This document shows, one piece after another, positions 25,366 to 33,740 of a stretch of 64,000 nucleotides of DNA; positions within the stretch are counted from its first letter, which is position 1; every line of letters starts with the position of its first letter. Under the pieces are notes generated by a model. That model did no database searches, was not told the origin of the DNA, and saw nothing but the letters and a program-made list of their open reading frames with translations. Source of the stretch: Natroniella sulfidigena (GTDB lineage: Bacteria; Bacillota; Halanaerobiia; Halobacteroidales; Halobacteroidaceae); the NCBI RefSeq assembly GCF_023223645.1, contig NZ_JALKBY010000017.1:1-64000 (forward strand), written 5' to 3'. The translations under genes were made by a program, and so were the position numbers.

Positions 25366-27099
25366 TTAATCTAATATTTCTGCCTCTTCAGGATTAGAAG
25401 CTGTTGCTAACTTCTTTTCTTCAGCAGAAGCAGTCTTTTCCGTCTGATCAAGCTCGACCTCCCGATACAACTTATAACCCCCACTTAAATTCTTAACTTG
25501 CTTAAACCCTCGTTGCATCAAAATCCTACTGGCTAAATAACCCCGCAGTCCAACAGCACAATAGATTACTACTTCTCGCTCCCGATCAAGTTCATCTAAT
25601 CTATCTCGTAAACTATTAAGTGAAATATTGATTGCTCCTTCTAAAGCTCCAAACTTCAACTCAACCTCTCTTCGAACATCTAACAATATAACATCTTCTC
25701 CTAATTCATCAACTTGATCCCACTGTATTACCTCAACATCCCCATTGACAATATTCCCTGCTACATAACCTGCCATATTGACTGGATCCTTCGCCGAACC
25801 AAACGGAGGAGCATAAGCTAACTCCAATTCTTGTAAATCATAAACTGTCTTTTGATACCTTAATGCAGTCGCTAACACATCAATTCGCTTATCAACACCC
25901 CGTTGGCCAACAATTTGAGCTCCAAGCAACTTTCCTTCAGTCGGAGTAAAGAGTAATTTAATCGTCATTGAAGTAGCATTAGGATAATAACCAGCATGGC
26001 TCTTAGAATTAGTATAAGATACCTGATAATCAATCCCAGCTTCTGTAAGTCTTTGTTCATTACTTCCCGTCGTAGCTACCGTCAAATCAAAGACCTTAAG
26101 TACTGAAGTTCCTTGTGTCCCTTTATATTCCTCAGTTCTTCCAGCAATATTATTAGCAACAATCCTACCTTGCTTATTGGCCGGCCCAGCTAATGGAATA
26201 TGAGCTGGTTTCTTAGTAACATAATCTTCTACTTCAATCACATCACCAATAGCATAAATATTTTGATCAGAAGTCTGTAAATAACTATCAACCTTAATTC
26301 CTCCTGTTACTCCCAACTCCAAACCAGCCTGCTCAGCCAACTCAACACTTGGACTAACTCCAATTGCTAATAAGACTAAATCTGCTTCTAATTCTCGCTC
26401 ACTATCTAATTTAACTCTAGTCTTATCTTCTTGCTTGCTAAATTCTGTTACACCATCATTTAAGTACAACTTAACCCCTTGTTCTCGTAAGTGATTATGT
26501 ACTATGGCAGCCATTTCATAATCTAGAGGACCCATTACCTGCTCGCCTCGTTCAACAACAGCAACATCAACTCCTCGTTCAACTAAATTTTCTGCCATTT
26601 CTAATCCAATAAACCCTCCACCAACCACTACTGCCTGCTCAGGCTGATTTTGATCAACAAACTCTTTAATCTGATCAGTGTCAGGAATACTCCGTAGACT
26701 GAAGATGTTTTCTCCCTCAATTCCAGGAATCGGAGGTCTAATTGGATCAGCTCCTGGGGCCAACAATAAATAATCATAATCTTCATTATAAGTCTCATTT
26801 GCAACTAAATTTTTGACCTTGATCTGTTGTTCTTGAGAATCAATTTCAACTACTTCCTGCTTAACTCGAACCTCAAGGTTGAATCTATCCTCCATTGCCT
26901 CTGGAGTCTGAATTAATAGATCACTCCGTTCCTCAATTACCTCACCTATATGATACGGCAGGCCACAATTAGCAAATGAAATATAGTCCCCTTTTTCAAA
27001 AAGAATTATTTCAGCTTCTTCATCAACTCGACGCAAACGAGCAGCCGCGCTAGCTCCTCCAGCTACTCCCCCTACAATCAAAACTTTTTTACTCATCAT
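25366..27099 (-). CDS. CoA-disulfide reductase with C-terminal rhodanese domain
   Basis: 577 residues. Residues 1-445 are an FAD/NAD(P)-linked pyridine nucleotide-disulfide oxidoreductase of the single-cysteine type: KVLIVGGVAGGASAAARLRR (FAD), SFANCGLPYH with redox Cys45, AVVVGGGFIGLEMAENL (NAD). Residues about 460-555 are a rhodanese domain with active-site loop CAVGLRGY. Such CoADR-RHD proteins reduce CoA or bacillithiol persulfides, polysulfide or NAD(P)H-linked thiols. The strong promoter with a CsoR/CstR-like operator (27218-27268) fits control by copper or, more likely, persulfide. An ATG at 27096 is an equally good start. Confidence 0.92.
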   Translation of the reverse strand: MMSKKVLIVGGVAGGASAAARLRRVDEEAEIILFEKGDYISFANCGLPYHIGEVIEERSDLLIQTPEAMEDRFNLEVRVKQEVVEIDSQEQQIKVKNLVANETYNEDYDYLLLAPGADPIRPPIPGIEGENIFSLRSIPDTDQIKEFVDQNQPEQAVVVGGGFIGLEMAENLVERGVDVAVVERGEQVMGPLDYEMAAIVHNHLREQGVKLYLNDGVTEFSKQEDKTRVKLDSERELEADLVLLAIGVSPSVELAEQAGLELGVTGGIKVDSYLQTSDQNIYAIGDVIEVEDYVTKKPAHIPLAGPANKQGRIVANNIAGRTEEYKGTQGTSVLKVFDLTVATTGSNEQRLTEAGIDYQVSYTNSKSHAGYYPNATSMTIKLLFTPTEGKLLGAQIVGQRGVDKRIDVLATALRYQKTVYDLQELELAYAPPFGSAKDPVNMAGYVAGNIVNGDVEVIQWDQVDELGEDVILLDVRREVELKFGALEGAINISLNSLRDRLDELDREREVVIYCAVGLRGYLASRILMQRGFKQVKNLSGGYKLYREVELDQTEKTASAEEKKLATASNPEEAEILD

Positions 27100-27217
27100 A
27101 TCGCCTCCCTTTTTAATTTTACACTAATCTAACTACTACTAGTATAAACATCACAATCAAGATTAATCAAATTATTTAAAATAACTCTTTCTAATAAACA
27201 ATAATCAATACCACCCC

Positions 27218-27236
27218 TATACCCCTCGGGAGTATA
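27218..27236. promoter_or_regulatory. CsoR/CstR-like operator
   Basis: TATACCCCTCGGGAGTATA, a pseudo-palindrome with the TATACnCCC...GGGnGTATA layout known for CsoR/CstR/RcnR-family regulators. It begins just downstream of the -10 box, covering the expected transcription start of the CoA-disulfide reductase gene. No regulator of this family is encoded in the window. Confidence 0.6.
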
Positions 27237-27239
27237 TTA

Positions 27240-27268
27240 ATTATAAGACTTTTCCCTCTTATTGTCAA
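27240..27268 (-). promoter_or_regulatory. Perfect-consensus sigma-A promoter of the CoADR-rhodanese gene
   Basis: On the minus strand TTGACA (27268-27263), 17-nt spacer, TATAAT (27245-27240). Both boxes match consensus exactly, which implies high strength unless repressed, consistent with the overlapping operator. The rest of the 27100-27410 gap holds the long CoADR leader and the upstream region of the histidine kinase. Confidence 0.8.
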
Positions 27269-27410
27269 GCAAAGTGTTGAACTAGTTTTGTAATAAATTT
27301 ATGATCTGTTAAAATTATGATAAATATCACAAAATAAGCAGGGATTTTACTGATAGTTATTTAATTTATAGTATTAGTTAAAACTATATCTATTGTGAGG
27401 TGCTAGTAAA

Positions 27411-28607
27411 TTGAATTTAAAACAATTATTAAAAGATAATTTTAGGCAGGAAGGAATAAATTTTGCAGAAAATTATATAGAGATTTTAAATAATTCTCAT
27501 GATATTATAATTTATCTAAATTTAGATTATAAGATAGTCTGGGCCAACAAAGCAGCTCTAAAAGAGTTAGCTAAAACTCCTGATGAAATAGTAGGACATT
27601 ACTGTTATCAAGCAATTCATAACCGTAATCAAATCTGTAAAGATTGTATCGCAAAAATGACCGAACAGACAGGAAAAGTTGAAGAAGATGAAGTTGTGCT
27701 TTCTAATGGAAATAAATATCTGATTCGAACATATCCCTTGAAAAATAATCAGCAAAAGTTAGCAGGAATTATTATTTCTGCTTTGAACATAACTAAGCGT
27801 AAGGTGTTAAAAGAAGAACTTGAACAGAGTAAATTAAAGACAAAAATCTTTGCTAATCTTTCCCATGAATTTAAAACACCACTCAACTTAACATATTGTA
27901 ACACGCAGATGTTAGAAGCAAAACTTAAAGAAAATGAAAATTTTGCTAACTACAATAGATATCTCAATATTATCAAGCAGAATAATAGCCGCTTATTAAA
28001 GCTGATTACTAATTTAATTGACATCACTAAAATAAACTCTGGAGCTTACAAATTAAGCTTACAAAATCTTGACCTAGTAGATCTGATCAAACAAATAGTC
28101 TCTTCTATTGAAGAGTATGCTACAAATAAGAAGAGGAACTTAGAATTCAAATCAGAAATAAAGAGTAAAATAATTGCCTGCGATCCTTTAAATCTAGAAA
28201 GAATCATCTTAAACTTACTCTCTAACGCTATCAAATTTACAGATTCAAATGATGCCATAACAGTAAATATCCAAGACAAAAATAGCAAGGTTCTTATTTC
28301 CGTAAAAGACACTGGAATTGGCATTCCCAAAGATAAACAACAGATTATCTTCAACCGCTTTGGTCAAGTAGATAAATCATTTACAAGAAATAGTGAAGGC
28401 AGTGGTATAGGTCTCTCTCTTGTTAAATCACTCGTCGAAATTCATGGAGGAGAGATCTATTTTGAAAGTGAATACGGCATAGGTAGTGAATTTATTGTAG
28501 AACTTCCAGTAAAAAGATTAGCAGAAAATAATCAAAAAGAATTAGAAAACAATCATAAACACTCTTTTAACAAAGCAGATATAGAATTATCAGATATCTA
28601 CTTTTAA
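27411..28607 (+). CDS. Orphan PAS-domain sensor histidine kinase (paralogue 1)
   Basis: 398 residues, cytoplasmic (no membrane segment). PAS domain at about 22-130 with three cysteines, Cys65 (GHYCYQ) and Cys76/Cys79 (QICKDC). HisKA with phospho-acceptor His152 in NLSHEFKTPLN, HATPase with N box NLLSNAIKFT, G1 DTGIGIP, F box FNRFGQ and G2 GSGIGLSLV. No response regulator is adjacent. TTG start after GTGAGGTGC. Orphan PAS kinases of this layout feed Spo0A in many Clostridia, but that is inference here. Close paralogue at 30228-31427. Confidence 0.9.
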   Translation: MNLKQLLKDNFRQEGINFAENYIEILNNSHDIIIYLNLDYKIVWANKAALKELAKTPDEIVGHYCYQAIHNRNQICKDCIAKMTEQTGKVEEDEVVLSNGNKYLIRTYPLKNNQQKLAGIIISALNITKRKVLKEELEQSKLKTKIFANLSHEFKTPLNLTYCNTQMLEAKLKENENFANYNRYLNIIKQNNSRLLKLITNLIDITKINSGAYKLSLQNLDLVDLIKQIVSSIEEYATNKKRNLEFKSEIKSKIIACDPLNLERIILNLLSNAIKFTDSNDAITVNIQDKNSKVLISVKDTGIGIPKDKQQIIFNRFGQVDKSFTRNSEGSGIGLSLVKSLVEIHGGEIYFESEYGIGSEFIVELPVKRLAENNQKELENNHKHSFNKADIELSDIYF

Positions 28608-28640
28608 AGAGAAGAATCCTTACTCTTGCCGATTCTTCCT
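28608..28640. terminator. Possible terminator between convergent genes
   Basis: GAAGAATC (28611-28618) and GATTCTTC (28631-28638) form a stem that overlaps the stop codon of the cNMP-binding gene. T-runs on either side are short, so this is tentative. Confidence 0.4.
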
Positions 28641-29831
28641 CTGCTCTGCCCTCAAGTCCAGATATCTCTCCTTGGCCATCTGTTTATGAACATGCTTTGT
28701 TTTAGGATTATGTACCAGCTTACCCAATACTGATATAGCTTCTTTAATCTCACCATGTCGATAACATAACATAGCCAGTAACAAGGCCAACTTGTCCTCC
28801 TGATCAGACCCTTGCTGATTAGAAGAACTAAAATAAAAATCACGTAAATTCTCCATTGCTCTAAATGAAGCAGCAGAGGAGAGTTTCTCTTCTTCTAAAT
28901 CTTCATAAATCCAGCTCAATCTTAACCATATATAAGCAAAATTATCCTTAGAAGCATCAATCAATTTATAAAGCTGCAAACTCACATAATAAGCATTAAA
29001 AACTTCTGTCAACTGGCGTGGTTGACTATAACCTACTTGATAATCATCTCCAAATAATTGTTGAATCTTAGCTTTGAATTCAGCTCTGATCTTACTCTTT
29101 TGCTCAGGCTCCAAATCAAAATAACTAGCTTTACGGGCTGTATAAAAACATTCTGGACAACACCATATTTTATACCACTCCGGTTTGAAATTTTTATAGA
29201 TTGGTCGAAGATCATCTCTGATCTCTTGTAGTCGCAAACGAGATTGGCGAACCTTCTTCACCTCAATTTTAGCATTACAGACTGGACATTCTATCTCTTT
29301 ACTATACAGATAATGATCAAAATTATCCTCAGTAATCTCAGAATAATCTCCATGTCCAGAAAGGTAAAGATCAATTCCCTCTTCAGCTTTAGCTGTCTGT
29401 TTTTGAACCTTCTCTTTTTCATCTGATCCTAAAACTTCAGTCAGTTCTGGCAAATCTATTACTGGCTTTTGAAGAATTTGAATTCGCTTACAAAGGCCAG
29501 TGATTAATTTTTGATTTAAGACAGGTTGTTTCTGCATCAATTCTTTCATCTCTTCAGCAGTAAATACAACTACTAAAGTATCCTGATAGGCAGTTGCTCG
29601 AGAGCTTCGTGTCCCCTCTTCTAACAAAGCTAACTCACCAAAGATATGCCCGGCTGTAAACCTAGTTACTTCTTCTTCCTGTCCATCTTTATTCTTAGTA
29701 AATAACCGAACTAAACCTTTGATAACCAGATAAATCTCTACTGCAGCTTCTCCATAACTGAAGATATCTTCACCTGCAGTTATCTGCCGACGAGTACGCT
29801 CCCCTAATGAAGTATTGATTGAATCTGCCAT
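28620..29831 (-). CDS. Cyclic-nucleotide-binding domain protein with DUF2225
   Basis: 403 residues. Residues 10-125 are a CRP-type cyclic-nucleotide-binding domain (FSYGEAAVEIYLVIKGLVRL; GHIFGELALLEEGTRSSRATA). There is no helix-turn-helix after it. Residues about 175-395 are DUF2225, with zinc-ribbon-like cysteine pairs CPVC and CCPEC followed by TPR-like helices. The combination suggests a sensory adaptor rather than a DNA-binding regulator; ligand and partner are unknown. It stands between the two paralogous kinases, convergent with the first. Confidence 0.85.
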   Translation of the reverse strand: MADSINTSLGERTRRQITAGEDIFSYGEAAVEIYLVIKGLVRLFTKNKDGQEEEVTRFTAGHIFGELALLEEGTRSSRATAYQDTLVVVFTAEEMKELMQKQPVLNQKLITGLCKRIQILQKPVIDLPELTEVLGSDEKEKVQKQTAKAEEGIDLYLSGHGDYSEITEDNFDHYLYSKEIECPVCNAKIEVKKVRQSRLRLQEIRDDLRPIYKNFKPEWYKIWCCPECFYTARKASYFDLEPEQKSKIRAEFKAKIQQLFGDDYQVGYSQPRQLTEVFNAYYVSLQLYKLIDASKDNFAYIWLRLSWIYEDLEEEKLSSAASFRAMENLRDFYFSSSNQQGSDQEDKLALLLAMLCYRHGEIKEAISVLGKLVHNPKTKHVHKQMAKERYLDLRAEQRKNRQE

Positions 29832-30227
29832 CTAACTATCGCTCCTTTCAAAATCATACCTTATAAATCATTTCAATCTATTATACCATAAAAATCCAAG
29901 CAATTTAAATTTATGCTTGTAGATTGAATTTTTTGAAAATAATGAATGTTTTAAATAAGCAGGATTTTTAATCACTTAAGCTTAAATTATAGATAGTTAA
30001 AGGATTATAAAATTATTCTCAGTTAAAATAAATATTGTAAATTAAGGAATATGATTGTTTGACAGCTCTTGATTATTGAGTCTTTAGATTTTTTGCTTTT
30101 GATACTTTAAATTTAATTGTGAATCGTTTTTATTACGAAAAGAAAGTTTGATAAAACTTGTAGATAGAATCGAAAGGCTATGCCTTAAACTGAGAGCATT
30201 ATATAACTGTTGTGGGGTGTTGACAAA
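29832..30227. other. 396-nt non-coding gap upstream of kinase 2
   Basis: No gene, strong promoter or known RNA motif could be assigned. A block at 29953-30000 (AAATAAGCAGGATTTTTAAT and following ATTATAGATAGTTAAA) resembles 27332-27382 upstream of kinase 1, so the duplication that made the two kinases seems to have included upstream sequence. Confidence 0.5.
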
Positions 30228-31427
30228 ATGGATTTAAAAGAATTATTAAAAGAAGTTTTACATCAAGAAGGAGTAAATTTTGAAGATAATTATTTGGATA
30301 TCTTAAATAATTCTCAAGATATAATAGTCTATCAAGACTTAGATTATAAAATAGTCTGGGCCAACAAAAGAGCTCTAAAGGAGTTTAGTAAACTAAGTAG
30401 CGAAGTGATAGGCCACCACTGTTACCAAGTAGTTAAAAACCGTGATCAAATCTGTGAAGAATGTATGGTCAAGAAGGTTGAAGAAACAGGAAAAGTTCAA
30501 GAAGCAGAAATACATAATCCCAATGGGAATAAGTATCTGTCCCGAGCATATCCTATCAAAAATGAGCAGGATGAATTAACAGGAGTTATTAAATCCTCTT
30601 TAAATATAACTGAGCGGAAAATTTTAAAAGAACAGCTTGAAGAAAGTAAGCTGAAGACAAAGATATTTGCTAATCTTTCCCATGAATTTAAGACGCCATT
30701 AAATCTGACCTCCTGTGGAGTACAGATGCTAGAAACAAAACTTAAATCTAACAATATCTTTGCTGAATACGAGAAATATATTGATATTATCAAACAGAAC
30801 AATAAGCGCTTGTTACAGTTAATTACTAATCTAATTGACATTACTAAAATAGATTCTGGGGCTTATGAATTGAATTTACAAAATCATGACCTAGTAGACC
30901 TGATCGAAAAGATAGTCTCTTCCGTTAAAGAATATGCTACAAGCAAAGAGATAAAATTGCAATTTAAATCAGAAATAGAGAGTAAAATAATTGCCTGTGA
31001 TCCTTTCAATCTAGAAAGAATCATCTTAAACTTACTCTCAAATGCCATCAAATTTACCGATGCAGGTGATCAAATAGAGGTCACTATCCGTGATAAAGAT
31101 TCTAAGACCCTTATTTCAGTAAAAGATACTGGTGTTGGTATTCCTAAAGATAAGCAAAAGAACATCTTCAACCGCTTTGGACAAGCAGATAAATCTCAGG
31201 CAAGAAATAGTGCAGGAAGCGGCATCGGTCTCTCCCTCGTTAAGCTACTTGTCGAAATGCATGGTGGTGAGATCTATTTGGAGGGTGAGTATGGGGTAGG
31301 TAGTGAATTTATTGTAGAACTTCCCGCAGAGAAATTAAAAAAAGAAAATAATCAAAAAGAACTAGAAAAGGATCATGAATCTCTTTTAAATAAGGCCAAT
31401 ATGGATATCGCAGATATATATTTCTAA
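30228..31427 (+). CDS. Orphan PAS-domain sensor histidine kinase (paralogue 2)
   Basis: About 399 residues, alignable end to end with the kinase at 27411-28607, including the same three PAS cysteines (GHHCYQ; QICEEC), His in NLSHEFKTPLN, all ATP-binding boxes and the shared C-terminal tail (NKANMDIADIYF). The start is ATG 30228 by comparison with the paralogue; the upstream ATG at 30210 lacks a ribosome binding site. No membrane segment and no response regulator nearby. The cysteine set may sense redox state or bind a metal or Fe-S centre; this is a guess. Confidence 0.9.
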   Translation: MDLKELLKEVLHQEGVNFEDNYLDILNNSQDIIVYQDLDYKIVWANKRALKEFSKLSSEVIGHHCYQVVKNRDQICEECMVKKVEETGKVQEAEIHNPNGNKYLSRAYPIKNEQDELTGVIKSSLNITERKILKEQLEESKLKTKIFANLSHEFKTPLNLTSCGVQMLETKLKSNNIFAEYEKYIDIIKQNNKRLLQLITNLIDITKIDSGAYELNLQNHDLVDLIEKIVSSVKEYATSKEIKLQFKSEIESKIIACDPFNLERIILNLLSNAIKFTDAGDQIEVTIRDKDSKTLISVKDTGVGIPKDKQKNIFNRFGQADKSQARNSAGSGIGLSLVKLLVEMHGGEIYLEGEYGVGSEFIVELPAEKLKKENNQKELEKDHESLLNKANMDIADIYF

Positions 31428-31503
31428 AAAGATTTAAAAAAGAGAAAAACCGTGTTATAATTAAATTGAGCTATTTAAAAATGAATAAAAGGAGGAACTA
31501 CTT

Positions 31504-32340
31504 ATGCATAAAATGAAGACCTTTATGCTAATGTTTGCACTATTTATTGTATTCATCTTTCTCGGTGGAGCTATTGCAGGAGAAGATGGGATGGTCATGG
31601 CCTTTATCTTTGCCTTAGGAATCAATTTCTTAAGTTATTGGCATAGTGACAAGATCGCCATCAAGATGACCAAAGCAAAACCATTGAGTGAACAAGAAGC
31701 ACCAGAGATTCATGATATGGTGCGACGACTGAGTAATAAGGCTCGCATTCCAATGCCGAAAATTTATATTACTCCATCTAGCCAACCCAATGCTTTCGCT
31801 ACAGGTAGAAATCCAGCTAATGGTGTGGTAGCAGTAACCAGAGGGATTGTCAATCTCTTAAATAGAGATGAATTAGAAGGGGTTATTGCCCATGAGTTGG
31901 CCCATATCAAAAATCGTGATACCCTAATCAGTACCATTGCTGCAGTAATGGCTGGAGCTTTGGCGTTTTTGGCCCGGATGGGAAGGTATCGCATGATCTT
32001 TGGCAGACGCCGTCGTAATAATGATGGAGGAGCTTTATTACAGATTGCAGCTATGATCTTGGCCCCATTGGCAGCAGTCATTATCAAAATGGCTATCTCT
32101 CGCTCCCGAGAATATTTAGCAGATCAAGAAGGAGCACGAATAGCAGGCAAACCCGATGGACTAGCCAACGCTTTACAGAAGATGCAACGCCATGTCCATG
32201 GTAAGCAGATGAAGGTCAATGAGGCCACATCTCATATGTTCATCTTAAATCCTTTCTCTGGTCGAGGAGGAATGACTAAATTATTTAGCAGTCATCCCCC
32301 AACCGAGGAAAGAATTCAAAAATTAAGAACTATGAGATAG
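31504..32340 (+). CDS. htpX: HtpX-family membrane zinc metalloprotease
   Basis: 278 residues, typical of HtpX. Two N-terminal membrane segments (MLMFALFIVFIFLGGAIAG; GMVMAFIFALGINFLSY), then the zinc motif HELAHIKNRD in the cytoplasmic domain, a membrane hairpin (LLQIAAMILAPLAAVIIKM), and the third ligand Glu in SREYLADQEGA. Degrades misfolded membrane proteins. AAAGGAGGAACT precedes the ATG; a TATAAT box at about 31455 may be its -10. A hairpin follows immediately after the stop. Confidence 0.93.
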   Translation: MHKMKTFMLMFALFIVFIFLGGAIAGEDGMVMAFIFALGINFLSYWHSDKIAIKMTKAKPLSEQEAPEIHDMVRRLSNKARIPMPKIYITPSSQPNAFATGRNPANGVVAVTRGIVNLLNRDELEGVIAHELAHIKNRDTLISTIAAVMAGALAFLARMGRYRMIFGRRRRNNDGGALLQIAAMILAPLAAVIIKMAISRSREYLADQEGARIAGKPDGLANALQKMQRHVHGKQMKVNEATSHMFILNPFSGRGGMTKLFSSHPPTEERIQKLRTMR

Positions 32341-32343
32341 AAT

Positions 32344-32481
32344 AAAGTTGCCCAATGGCAACTTTAGATTAAGTATAAATCTCAGTTTAAGTCTAAGATT
32401 GAGCTTAAGTAAAATCAACAAATACAAACTAGTAAAAGTTATCTACAACCTCTAAAAACATAATTTCCTTAATGATAAAAA
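32344..32481. repeat. Family C intergenic element (copy 1)
   Basis: Starts with hairpin AAAGTTGCC-CAAT-GGCAACTTT (32344-32365), then TTAAGTCTAAGATTGAGC words, then a conserved tail from about 32410 to 32480 (AAATCAACAAATACAAACTA ... CTACAACCTCTAAAAACATA). The same order and tail recur at 51319-51425 and 56133-56252. Sits between htpX and the terminator of the next minus-strand gene. Confidence 0.75.
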
Positions 32482-32524
32482 ACACTAAGATTAAAACTTA
32501 AGTTTTAATCTTAGTGTTTTTTTA
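32482..32524. terminator. Bidirectional terminator between htpX and the TPR-CsgG-like gene
   Basis: ACACTAAGATTAAAACTT pairs with AAGTTTTAATCTTAGTGT, an 18-bp perfect stem, with TTTTTTT on the plus side and TTTTTTATC on the minus side. Confidence 0.9.
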
Positions 32525-32537
32525 GTAAATCAAACTT

Positions 32538-33599
32538 TTAAAATTCTTCTACTAACTTTTCAGCTAGCCGATCCATATAACGGGTTATCTCATTTGAACC
32601 TATTCCTTCAGCAAATTCATACTCATATTCAATCTCCTCTAAGACACTATTATCTTCAACATCTATAATCTCCAATTCAAATTCTAAAGTAACTTGATCG
32701 GAGCTGGCATCAAGATCTGTAAGTTGGCCCATGATAATTTCTTGAGCACCTACCAGATTGGCTATATCTAAGCCAAGGGTTCTGTCTCGATTATCACTTA
32801 AGGCCTGACCTTGTTCATCCATTATCTGTTGGACATTCTTACGATCGATCATATAGAATTCATCAGTAATCTTAGCTTCTAAACGAGACTGTAAAGCATT
32901 GATAAATGTTCTCTCTAAACCAGATTGACCGGTTCGATTAAGCACAAAAATCAAGGCTCTTAAAGGTATATCTCCTTCAACTTTAGCTTGGGCTCGATGA
33001 TAGCGATCTGCTAAATCTTGATAGTTAGGATCGACATTATAAGCTTCTTGATACTCCAAATATGCCTCTTCCCAATTACCTTGTACTTCAAAGCTATGTC
33101 CTCTGCGATAATGGACTGCTACCAAATCCTGTTCCATCTCATCTAATCTATTTTGAGCTCTAAAAGCAGTAGGATGGTATTTTAAAGCTAATTGATAGTA
33201 CTTTCGAGCTTCTTCAAATTGTTCTGCTTCTTTAGCTTCATCCCCTAACTCAACATACATTGCTTCTGCTTCAACCCTAGCTTTTTCTAAACGGACTTTA
33301 GTATCTTCATAATCATCGACATATTCTAAAGCTGCTTCGTAAGCCTCTACAGCTTGGCCCCACTCTCCTCTACTAGCATAGGCTTGAGCTTCATCATATA
33401 AATCTCCTGCCTTAGATCTTCTATAATACCGTCTTCCAAAATAGAACAAGCCACCGACTACTACTAATGCACTTCCAACCTTAATGGCAGTATCAGAGTC
33501 AGAGCTACCATTATCATTATTAGAATTACTAGCTAATGCAGGTGCTGTAGTACTAAAGATCAATACGAATATTAAACAAAAGATAATCTGTTTTTTCAT
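32538..33599 (-). CDS. Signal-peptide protein with TPR repeats and CsgG/LpoB-like domain
   Basis: 353 residues. Signal peptide (KKQIIFCLIFVLIFSTTAPALA), a second hydrophobic segment at about 38-57 followed by RRYYRRSK, three to four TPR-like repeats between residues 65 and 205 (WGQAVEAYEAALEYV; YYQLALKYHPTAFRA; WEEAYLEYQEAYNV), then a CsgG/TolB-N-like alpha/beta domain (RALIFVLNRTGQ...RKNVQQIMDEQGQ...GAQEIIMGQLTDL). Probably envelope-located with the TPR part outside the inner membrane. Last gene of the five-gene envelope cluster. AGGAGGAATT precedes the ATG. Confidence 0.7.
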   Translation of the reverse strand: MKKQIIFCLIFVLIFSTTAPALASNSNNDNGSSDSDTAIKVGSALVVVGGLFYFGRRYYRRSKAGDLYDEAQAYASRGEWGQAVEAYEAALEYVDDYEDTKVRLEKARVEAEAMYVELGDEAKEAEQFEEARKYYQLALKYHPTAFRAQNRLDEMEQDLVAVHYRRGHSFEVQGNWEEAYLEYQEAYNVDPNYQDLADRYHRAQAKVEGDIPLRALIFVLNRTGQSGLERTFINALQSRLEAKITDEFYMIDRKNVQQIMDEQGQALSDNRDRTLGLDIANLVGAQEIIMGQLTDLDASSDQVTLEFELEIIDVEDNSVLEEIEYEYEFAEGIGSNEITRYMDRLAEKLVEEF

Positions 33600-33661
33600 C
33601 TTCTAATTCCTCCTATCAATTCTTCAATTTACAATGTACAATCAAATCCAAAAAATAAGAT

Positions 33662-33707
33662 AAAAACCAACTCCTAAGTATACTTAATCTTGGTTGTTAT
33701 TTTTTGC
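33662..33707 (-). terminator. Terminator of the LPP20-like gene
   Basis: AACCAA and TTGGTT arms enclosing TTAAGTATACTTAG, followed by TTTTTA on the minus strand and by TTATTTTTTG on the plus strand. The 3' flank (33714-33746) consists of iterated TAATTACTAATTACCAAT words, another example of the word repeats in this window. Confidence 0.6.
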
Positions 33708-33740
33708 TTTTACTAATTACTAATTACCAATTACTAGTTA

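Noticed and set aside
28046-28354. 102-codon antisense frame in kinase 1 (and 114 codons at 30497-30841 in kinase 2)
   Set aside because: Antisense to well-supported kinase genes, no ribosome binding site; present in both because the kinases are paralogues.
30140-30200. Possible c-di-GMP-I riboswitch upstream of kinase 2 (GAAAGGCTATGCC followed by TTAAACTGAGAG)
   Set aside because: Only a short resemblance; the GCACAGGGCAAACC-like core and tetraloop receptor of that class are missing.
31764-32087. 107-codon frame opposite htpX
   Set aside because: Antisense shadow of a conserved metalloprotease gene.
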